DNA of 5,515 bases from Desulfobacterales bacterium CG23_combo_of_CG06-09_8_20_14_all_51_8 (GTDB taxonomy: Bacteria; Desulfobacterota; Desulfobacteria; Desulfobacterales; Desulfosalsimonadaceae): the NCBI GenBank assembly GCA_002772195.1, contig PCSG01000135.1:1-5515 (forward strand), given 5' to 3'. Below the pieces are notes generated by a model. That model did not search any database. It was given only the letters and a program-made list of their open reading frames with translations, and was not told the DNA's origin. The position numbers were made by a program, and so were the translations under genes. This document shows positions 1 to 5,515 of this stretch, piece after piece (the first letter of the stretch is position 1; every line of letters starts with the position of its first letter).

Positions 1-10
1 TCAATATGTT

Positions 11-67
11 CTGGATGCCGGATCAAGTCCGGCATGACGGAATCCGACTTTTTACGAGAGCATCAAT
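11..67. repeat. Probable dispersed intergenic repeat with a perfect 8-bp hairpin
   Basis: Positions 15-22 (ATGCCGGA) and 28-35 (TCCGGCAT) are perfect inverted complements around a 5-base loop (TCAAG). The flanks CTGG on one side and GACGG on the other are typical of the short palindromic repeats scattered between genes in many proteobacterial genomes. The adjoining segment 46-66, with a T5 run followed by ACGAG and CATCAA, also looks like part of such a repeat; this is from memory of similar intergenic sequences, not from a search. The element lies immediately after the kinase stop codon at 72-74, so it would be transcribed into the 3' end of the operon mRNA and could protect or end it. It is not a textbook terminator: on the minus strand no U-run follows the stem, and on the plus strand the T-run starts 13 bases past it. 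Only one copy is in the window, so its repeat status is inferred. Confidence 0.6.
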
Positions 68-71
68 CTTA

Positions 72-3000
72 TCAAACATCCAGTTCTGAGCCAAACGCCT
101 GATCGAGGGATTGCATCACCACTTCCATCTCCTTGGCCAGTTGATCCACCTGAAAAGAGAGAAGGGCCATTTTTTTTGAATCAGGCAATTCCTGACTGCT
201 CAAAGCTTCCATGGTCGCGGCGATTGCCTGCACGCCATAGGCCCCGACACTTCCGCTGCTGCTTTTCAGGCTGTGGGCCAAAGCTTTCAAATAGGTAAAG
301 TCCCGGTTATCAAGGGCGGATCTGAAACTGGAGGTGGTGCCCTGGTTCTGCCGGTAAAATATTTTGAGAATGTTGTAATAGGTTGTTTTGTCTATTTGCA
401 ATTGCGAAAGCGCCCGCTCAGAATCGATCCCGGAAAGCCGGGATCCGGTCATCAAAGTCTGTGCGCCTTGCCGGGCGGCGATCGCTACCTTGCTCCTGTC
501 GCCGATTTTTTCAAAAGGACGAACCAGTTGAAGCATGGTTTCAAACAGTATCTGCTGGTTGATGGGTTTCGTAATATAGGCGGTCATCCCTGACTCAAAG
601 CACTTCTTTTCGTCGGTAGCCATGGCCGACGCCGTCATGGCGATAACAGGAATATGTTGAATTTTCTTATTTTCATGAATTTTACGAGTGGCTTCATATC
701 CGTCCATGCGCGGCATCTGAACATCCATCAGAACCGCATCAAACGTCTCTGCATCCAGTAACTCCAGGGCCTCGATGCCGTCTCCGGCGATCAAGGGGTT
801 TATGCCGACGGATTTAAGGATTTCCACCGCTATTTCCTGATTCACCGCATTGTCTTCGACAACCAGCACCCGCATGCCCGCGAGCTTGGATCGAAAAAAA
901 GATCTCTTGTCAACCGCCACCACTCGCGGGTGCGTTTTAGCATCTGCTTTATCGCCGAAAGCATCCATAATCCCATTCAATAGAGATGAAGCAGAAACCG
1001 GCTTCAGGAGGAAGCGGTTGATGCCGATGCCGGGAGCATCTGAATCGGACAAATCATGGATCTGTTCGGTCATCAAAATGATCGGGGCCGTAAACAACAA
1101 TTCACCGCGCAGTTTCATGGCCGTCCGCAAACCGTCCATTTCCGGCATGGTCATGTCAATAACGGCCATATCAAACGGCCGATCCGTTTTCTGACGGGTT
1201 TTGAGCAAATCGCAGGCGGCATTGCCGCTTTCGACCATATCGGATGTAAATCCGAAGGACCGGATGATTTTGCCCAGAATCTCCCGGGTTTCCGGGCAAT
1301 CGTCCACGACCAGAATATGCAGGCCGGACAGCGCCAAGGGGATTTCAAGTCGTTTTTCCGGATGCGCCGGCCGCCGCCCGAGGTTGGCGGTAACAGTAAA
1401 CTCCGAGCCTTTCCGAAATTCACTTTTAACCATTATGCCGCCGCCCATCAGTTTCGCCAGTTGCTGGCTGATGCACAGCCCCAGCCCCGTGCCTCCGTAT
1501 TTCCGGGTTGTTGACGTGTCCCCCTGGGTAAAAGCCTTGAATAAAGAATTTAAATGCTCTTCGGCCATGCCGATACCGCTGTCTTTGACGGTGCATATCA
1601 CCCGAATGGTGTCCTGATCGACCATTTTATGGGTCAGGGAAATCAGAACAATCCCCGACGGATCGGTAAATTTCACGGCATTGCTGATGAGATTGGTCAG
1701 GATCTGTTGAAACCGGAGAGAATCTCCGACCACCGCCATGGGCGTCTCAGGATTGACATCCAAGAGCATTTCAATCCGCTTTTCCGCTGTTCTCCCCTGA
1801 AATATGGCAAGGACATTAGAGATGACCTCATCCAGGTTAAAGGGATTTACATCGAGTTTCAGTTTGCCGGCTCCGATCTTGGAAAAATCCAGAATGTCGT
1901 TGATGATGCCGAGAAGCGCATTTCCGGAAGAATGAATAATCTTCAAATAATGTTCTGTTTTGGGAGGCATAACTTCAAAAAGCGCCAGATCGGCCGCGCT
2001 GATGACGCCGTTTAGCGGGGTTCTGATTTCATGGCTCATGTTGGCCAGAAACTCGCTTTTCACGCGCGCGGCTTCATCTGCTGCTTCTTTTGCCCGAAGC
2101 AGTTCCTCATTGGTGGCCTTGAGCTCGGAGGTTCGCTCCTCCACCCGCTTTTCAAGCTGTCGATAAGAATCTTTAAGAGCCTCCGCCGCCATTTTCCGGT
2201 CTGTAATGTCCTCCAGCAGCCCTTCCACATAAATTATCTTCTCATGATCATCAAAAAACGCCCGGGCCTGAACCGAAACCCAGATCCGTTTTCCGTCTTT
2301 TCGCTTTAATTGACATTCAAAATTATTCACCGCACCGGAATCGTTCAGCATGATATAAAACTGCCGACGCTCGGCCTTATCGACAAACAAGTCGGCGCCG
2401 ATATCGTTGATATGGCTTACCACGTCCTCAGCGGAATCATATCCCAGCAGCCGGACCATGGAAGGGTTCACGTCGATAAAGCGGTTGTCCGCACTGGAAC
2501 GATAGATCCCTTCCTGGGCGTTTTCAAATATACCGCGATATTTTTTCTCGCTCTCGATCATCGCGGCATAGGCGAGTTTCCGCTCAACGATTTCTTTCTT
2601 CAGTCTGAGATTGACCTCATGGGTTTCTTCGGCAAGACGATGGGTATTTTCCGCCGACTTTTCTGCCCGGTTCTTGGCGTCCACCAGGGCCAGATCCCTT
2701 TGCCTGAGCTGGTCCAGCATGGAGTTGAAGGCATCCACCAGAAGACCGAGTTCATCGTTTCCGCGCTTCTTGACGCAGGCCCCGAAATTCATATGCCGAG
2801 CGATCATGTCGCTGGTTTCGGCAAGATCGAGAATCGGCTTTGTAATGATGTGCTGCATTATCGATAACGCCAAAAACACGACCAGGAAGACCCCGAAAAG
2901 GATAACCAGGACCAAAACGATATAATTCCGTATCATGGAATACATTTTGTTCAGATCGGAACGGATGTAGACGCTTCCCAGCCGATCCGCGGCGAGGGTG

Positions 3001-3392
3001 ATGGGGCAAACGATATGCAAGGCGTTTCGCGTAAAATAAAATTTTTCGGGACCGTTCGGCGGCAGATCCGGTCGAATGTCTTGGGACCGCCGGTACTGGG
3101 CGAAGAGATTCCCTGCTGCGTCATAAATCGCCGCGTATTCAATCGATTCCTTGGCTTTCAGAGATTCAAGGGTTTCCGTGGCCACTTCGGAATCATTAAA
3201 AATCAGAGAAGCGGCGCTGCGGCTGGCCACGATTTCTGATAAAACCGTCATTTCACCGGCAAGAAAACGCCTGAACTGAATCACTTCAACGGTCCCGAGG
3301 ATCCCGCAGGTGAGCAGCAAGGCCAACCCGCTGATCAGCATGATCAGAATGCGGAGTTTATTGCGGATGGAGATATCTCTGAATCTTCTCAT
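72..3392 (-). CDS. Membrane-bound hybrid sensor histidine kinase (CHASE8-like/HAMP/PAS/HisKA/HATPase/REC/REC/HPt)
   Basis: This is an inner-membrane sensor kinase of 1106 residues that should autophosphorylate and pass phosphate through an internal His-Asp-Asp-His relay. Domain order, with approximate residues: TM1 12-34; periplasmic sensor 37-153, resembling the CHASE8 domain of YfiN-type proteins; TM2 156-178; HAMP 179-231; coiled coil 232-285; PAS with PAC-type end 283-400; coiled coil 403-445; HisKA 444-510 with phosphoacceptor H454 in SHEIRTPLNG (codon 2031-2033); HATPase_c 555-672 with N571 in the N box, DSGIGM at 604-609 and GGTGLGL at 633-639. REC1 (691-812) has D697/D698, phosphoacceptor D746, T775 and K797. 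REC2 (839-958) has E846/D847, D890, T920 and K942. The C-terminal HPt (about 985-1095) has H1040 in AHSLKSSSGSVGA. All key residues are present and the frame is unbroken. The ATG start is favoured because the basic MRRFRDISIRNKL leader precedes TM1, as is common in this family, although no Shine-Dalgarno is visible. There is no output domain, so a separate response regulator is needed. The yfiR-like gene just upstream makes that periplasmic protein the likely input partner. Confidence 0.96.
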   Translation of the reverse strand: MRRFRDISIRNKLRILIMLISGLALLLTCGILGTVEVIQFRRFLAGEMTVLSEIVASRSAASLIFNDSEVATETLESLKAKESIEYAAIYDAAGNLFAQYRRSQDIRPDLPPNGPEKFYFTRNALHIVCPITLAADRLGSVYIRSDLNKMYSMIRNYIVLVLVILFGVFLVVFLALSIMQHIITKPILDLAETSDMIARHMNFGACVKKRGNDELGLLVDAFNSMLDQLRQRDLALVDAKNRAEKSAENTHRLAEETHEVNLRLKKEIVERKLAYAAMIESEKKYRGIFENAQEGIYRSSADNRFIDVNPSMVRLLGYDSAEDVVSHINDIGADLFVDKAERRQFYIMLNDSGAVNNFECQLKRKDGKRIWVSVQARAFFDDHEKIIYVEGLLEDITDRKMAAEALKDSYRQLEKRVEERTSELKATNEELLRAKEAADEAARVKSEFLANMSHEIRTPLNGVISAADLALFEVMPPKTEHYLKIIHSSGNALLGIINDILDFSKIGAGKLKLDVNPFNLDEVISNVLAIFQGRTAEKRIEMLLDVNPETPMAVVGDSLRFQQILTNLISNAVKFTDPSGIVLISLTHKMVDQDTIRVICTVKDSGIGMAEEHLNSLFKAFTQGDTSTTRKYGGTGLGLCISQQLAKLMGGGIMVKSEFRKGSEFTVTANLGRRPAHPEKRLEIPLALSGLHILVVDDCPETREILGKIIRSFGFTSDMVESGNAACDLLKTRQKTDRPFDMAVIDMTMPEMDGLRTAMKLRGELLFTAPIILMTEQIHDLSDSDAPGIGINRFLLKPVSASSLLNGIMDAFGDKADAKTHPRVVAVDKRSFFRSKLAGMRVLVVEDNAVNQEIAVEILKSVGINPLIAGDGIEALELLDAETFDAVLMDVQMPRMDGYEATRKIHENKKIQHIPVIAMTASAMATDEKKCFESGMTAYITKPINQQILFETMLQLVRPFEKIGDRSKVAIAARQGAQTLMTGSRLSGIDSERALSQLQIDKTTYYNILKIFYRQNQGTTSSFRSALDNRDFTYLKALAHSLKSSSGSVGAYGVQAIAATMEALSSQELPDSKKMALLSFQVDQLAKEMEVVMQSLDQAFGSELDV

Positions 3393-3414
3393 TTACGTTT
3401 CATTTTTATTATTA
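3393..3414 (-). promoter_or_regulatory. YfiR-kinase junction: tandem stops and MKRK mini-ORF overlapping the kinase start
   Basis: Reading on the minus strand, the yfiR-like gene ends in three consecutive TAA codons (3414-3406), followed in the same frame by AAA and then TGA (3402-3400). A five-codon mini-ORF (ATG at 3403-3401, encoding MKRK, stop TGA at 3391-3389) ends exactly on the kinase start through an ATGA overlap. No purine-rich Shine-Dalgarno precedes either ATG; the stretch is A/T-rich instead. The bases are directly seen. A role in coupled re-initiation of kinase translation is only a possibility, because such short overlaps also arise by chance. Confidence 0.4.
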
Positions 3415-4014
3415 TCGGGTGACCATTGTGGCGATTTCCAGCAGTTTTGAGCTTAGCTGCAAATTCGACTTGCTCGCGGTGATGTTATTGATTTCAAATC
3501 GGATATTGTTTTTTTCACGGAACAGGCGGATCATGCCGCCCTCACGGCAAAATTCTTCGGTATCCCCGATGGTCAAAACCGAAGATCCCTGGACAGCGCT
3601 TAGAATTTCAGTATTTTTCCATTCCCCGGACCGCCCGACAAACAGAACATGGCATTGCGAGATGTCCTTTAATGCATCAATCCGCCGGACCGTTAAGGAT
3701 TTCCCGTCAATTATTTTCCCTTCCTGAGTTTTCAGCACTTCCATGATAGAGTCCGCACCCATAACCCCGACAATGATGCTTTCTCCGCCATGATCGCTCC
3801 CATCTGACGGCCATTTCACAAACCGAATAAAATTAATGATCATGGCGCTTTTGATTTGGTCCTCGATTGCCTCCAGAGCCACGGCCGAAGCCGGCAGGAA
3901 ATTGAGCAGGAAGATGACCGCCAAACCGATTCCCAAGAAGATGCGAAGCAACCGCCGGTATGAGTGATGATATGGCGTGATATCTTTCATAAAAATCTTA
4001 GACGGCTTCTCCAT
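3412..4014 (-). CDS. YfiR-family (DUF4154) periplasmic protein
   Basis: This is a secreted 200-residue protein of the YfiR/DUF4154 family. The N-terminus has a signal peptide: basic YRRLLR at 19-24, a hydrophobic core at 25-40, and an ASA/AVA cleavage site near 44-46. The mature part shows the family pattern: a helix with KSAMIINFIRFVKWP (55-69), a beta segment IIVGVMGAD (80-88), GKSLTVRRI (104-112), CHVLFVG (121-127), SVLTIGD (145-151), EGGMIRLF (158-165), IRFEIN (171-176) and LQLSSKLLEIA (185-195). In Pseudomonas aeruginosa, YfiR is a periplasmic repressor of the diguanylate cyclase YfiN; the target here is more likely the adjacent kinase with a YfiN-like sensor region. Only two cysteines remain after the signal, C121 and C156, so at most one intramolecular disulfide can form. 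The ATG at 4012-4014 lies 17 bases after the receptor stop but lacks a Shine-Dalgarno. An in-frame ATG at 3988-3990 (M9) has a weak AAGA five bases upstream and still keeps the whole signal peptide, so a 192-residue product is possible. The family call is firm; its partner is inferred. Confidence 0.93.
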   Translation of the reverse strand: MEKPSKIFMKDITPYHHSYRRLLRIFLGIGLAVIFLLNFLPASAVALEAIEDQIKSAMIINFIRFVKWPSDGSDHGGESIIVGVMGADSIMEVLKTQEGKIIDGKSLTVRRIDALKDISQCHVLFVGRSGEWKNTEILSAVQGSSVLTIGDTEEFCREGGMIRLFREKNNIRFEINNITASKSNLQLSSKLLEIATMVTR

Positions 4015-4031
4015 AGGCCATTAGCAATTTG

Positions 4032-5515
4032 TTAAAACCGATACCCCGCCGTCAGCCACACATTTCTGCCTTCGATAGGATGCTGCGTGGGATAATAGCC
4101 TCCGGTCGCAGTCCGGATGCCCGGGTCAAACGCCTCGTCATTGTCAAAAAGATTGCGGACCAGCAGTTTGAGATAAAGGCTGTCCAGCAGAAAATGGTCC
4201 CAATACACGTGGGAATGAAAAAGAATATAATCATCGATGCGGTGTTCCGGATTGGTCTGGATGGTCTTGATGTCGCCCACATAATTGGTGCGCAGATGAA
4301 AGGTGATGTCCTGAAAAATCGCCCAGGAGAATCCGCAGTTGATCTTGTGGCGGGGAATGTTGGGAATATTATCGCCATCGTCGGTCGTCGGCGGGAATAC
4401 CAGTGATGACGGCATATCCCGGTATTCCCCGCCGGAGTATGCATAATTAATATAAACCGTCACGCGATCCGTCAGAATGATGTCGGAATTGACTTCAACC
4501 CCGACCACCGTTGCCTCTCCGATATTCTGGTTCTGGTTCCAGAATTCTGTTTCCGGATTCGGGTTGGGATCCGTGGTTTCGACTTCAAGAATCAAATCTC
4601 GGATGACATTATAGTATCCCTGAACGCTGACGTGCCCCCTGGCGGGAAACGTATATCCCGCACCCAGTTCCGCAGACCACATTCGTTCAGGGTCCAGATC
4701 CGGATTTTTTTCCCGCTGCCGGGTTTCATCGAGCAACTCCCACGCTGTCGGGGCCCGGAATCCGGTGCTGAACAGTGCCTTGAACGTGTAATCGCCCGGA
4801 TTTGCGACGGCGCTCATCCGCACGGTATGGGCATCCTCGTAAGCGGTATTATGGTCAAATCGATACCCGCCGATTAAGGAAAAGATTTCTGTCGGCCGGT
4901 AAATGTTCTGGATATAACCCGCAAAGTTTTCGTATTTAAAACGTTCGGGAGAGCCATATCCATCGGGAACTTCATAGGAAATGGCTTCCATGCCGAAGGT
5001 GGCGTCAAGTCGTTCGGAGGGATTAAAGCGCAGGCGCTCCTCCAGTTCATAGCTGGTGTCCGGCCGGGAATAGCCGCTGACCGTGCTCACTTCTTCGGGA
5101 GACTGATAGGCGTCGGGGCCGGGGGTGTTAGGATAGGACTCGTGACTAGAACTTAACAGTTCTGTATGACGCACCACCACCTCACTGTCAAGCGTCCAAT
5201 GCGGCTGGATGTCCGCGAGATGACCGAGGCTCACGGAGTTATTTTTAAAATCCCATGATGATCCGGTAAATCCATTTTCATCATTGTCAATCTGATAAGT
5301 GCCGTTGGCGAAGGTGCCGTCCCCCTGAAGGTACTGCCAGTTCACGGTTTCAAACCGGAACCGGTCAAACGTGAATTTGGCGGTGAGATTGTAGGTTTCC
5401 TCGCCGGAATTATTGTAGTCATCCGACCACCAGTACCCCAACCCGTTTGCTTCAAGATTCTGAACGTTGCTGAAATCCGGACCGTCGCTGTTAAGGTAGT
5501 ATCCGCCGATACTGT
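4032..5515 (-). CDS. TonB-dependent outer-membrane receptor, C-terminal barrel (5' end outside window)
   Basis: The open frame runs from the window edge (first full codon 5513-5511) to TAA at 4032-4034, giving 493 residues. A TTG at 5439-5441 could be taken for a start, but coding continues upstream through it with barrel-like sequence (SIGGYYLNSDG and onward), so it is internal. The signal peptide, TonB box and plug domain would lie beyond 5515; with a usual receptor length of 600-750 residues, roughly 100-250 are missing. What is present looks like the beta-barrel: alternating aromatic/polar strands, the signature GFRAPTAWELLDE at fragment residues 251-263, then NPDLDPERMWSAELGAGY (270-287), a PRHKINCGFSW strand late in the barrel, LLVRNLFDNDEAFDP (450-464), and the terminal GRNVWLTAGYRF. 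The closing phenylalanine is the outer-membrane assembly signal of barrel proteins. Such receptors import siderophores, cobalamin, metals or sugars using TonB energy; the visible part does not reveal the ligand. Being first in a probable operon with a periplasmic regulator and a sensor kinase suggests a role in signalling or in uptake of a sensed substrate. Confidence 0.95.
   Translation of the reverse strand, partial: SIGGYYLNSDGPDFSNVQNLEANGLGYWWSDDYNNSGEETYNLTAKFTFDRFRFETVNWQYLQGDGTFANGTYQIDNDENGFTGSSWDFKNNSVSLGHLADIQPHWTLDSEVVVRHTELLSSSHESYPNTPGPDAYQSPEEVSTVSGYSRPDTSYELEERLRFNPSERLDATFGMEAISYEVPDGYGSPERFKYENFAGYIQNIYRPTEIFSLIGGYRFDHNTAYEDAHTVRMSAVANPGDYTFKALFSTGFRAPTAWELLDETRQREKNPDLDPERMWSAELGAGYTFPARGHVSVQGYYNVIRDLILEVETTDPNPNPETEFWNQNQNIGEATVVGVEVNSDIILTDRVTVYINYAYSGGEYRDMPSSLVFPPTTDDGDNIPNIPRHKINCGFSWAIFQDITFHLRTNYVGDIKTIQTNPEHRIDDYILFHSHVYWDHFLLDSLYLKLLVRNLFDNDEAFDPGIRTATGGYYPTQHPIEGRNVWLTAGYRF

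Noticed and set aside
15..53. Rho-independent terminator at the end of the operon
   Set aside because: On the minus strand the stem is not followed by a U-run; on the plus strand the T5 at 49-53 is 13 bases away from the stem. The element is better described as a palindromic repeat, though some role at the mRNA end remains possible.
273..593. Plus-strand open frame of 106 codons opposite the HPt/REC2 region of the kinase
   Set aside because: It lies wholly antisense to conserved kinase domains with intact motifs, and its translation shows no recognisable domain.
1056..2015. Plus-strand open frames of about 140-150 codons opposite REC1, HATPase and HisKA
   Set aside because: The antisense of a well-conserved coding region often stays open at this base composition; the translations are low-complexity and unrelated to known families, and the frames overlap one another.
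2310..2867. Plus-strand open frame of 185 codons opposite the PAS/HAMP region
   Set aside because: It is the longest antisense frame, but it is fully contained in the kinase gene, has no convincing ribosome site, and its product lacks any recognisable motif.
4052..4444. Minus-strand 130-codon frame inside the receptor gene
   Set aside because: It is an out-of-frame shadow of the receptor, whose own frame carries clear barrel signatures through the same stretch.
5439..5441. TTG as the start codon of the receptor gene
   Set aside because: The frame stays open upstream to the window edge with barrel-like residues, and a receptor starting here would lack signal peptide and plug; the gene is truncated by the window, not short.

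Overview
The window carries three genes, all on the minus strand and read from the high-numbered end toward position 1. In order they are the C-terminal two-thirds or so of a TonB-dependent outer-membrane receptor (cut by the window edge at 5515), a small secreted YfiR-family (DUF4154) periplasmic protein, and a 1106-residue membrane-bound hybrid histidine kinase. The gaps between them are only 17 and 19 bases, and no terminator or promoter is visible in either gap, so they probably form one operon. Both downstream genes lack a good Shine-Dalgarno sequence. The kinase start sits just behind a run of three TAA stop codons.

The genes fit together by location: an outer-membrane beta-barrel, a periplasmic protein and an inner-membrane sensor. 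In Pseudomonas aeruginosa, YfiR is a periplasmic repressor that holds down the inner-membrane diguanylate cyclase YfiN, whose sensor region is a CHASE8-type periplasmic domain followed by HAMP. Here the YfiR homologue lies directly upstream of a protein with the same kind of front end (TM, CHASE8-like periplasmic domain, TM, HAMP). Its output is PAS, HisKA, HATPase_c, REC, REC, HPt instead of GGDEF. The reading offered here is that the YfiR switch has been wired to a phosphorelay, with a TonB receptor in the outer-membrane position that YfiB occupies in Pseudomonas. This is inference from gene order and domain content.

The kinase has all the catalytic and phosphoacceptor residues needed for a His-Asp-Asp-His relay, but no DNA-binding or enzymatic output. 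Its final response regulator must be encoded elsewhere. Downstream of the kinase (1-71) is a hairpin-containing sequence that resembles a dispersed intergenic repeat.

The organism is Gram-negative, as shown by the outer-membrane receptor and periplasmic protein. The moderate G+C content, the large multidomain hybrid kinase and the repeat style suggest a deltaproteobacterium-type lineage (Desulfobacterota), but the sequence does not prove this. No RNA genes, CRISPR arrays, insertion sequences or attachment sites were seen.
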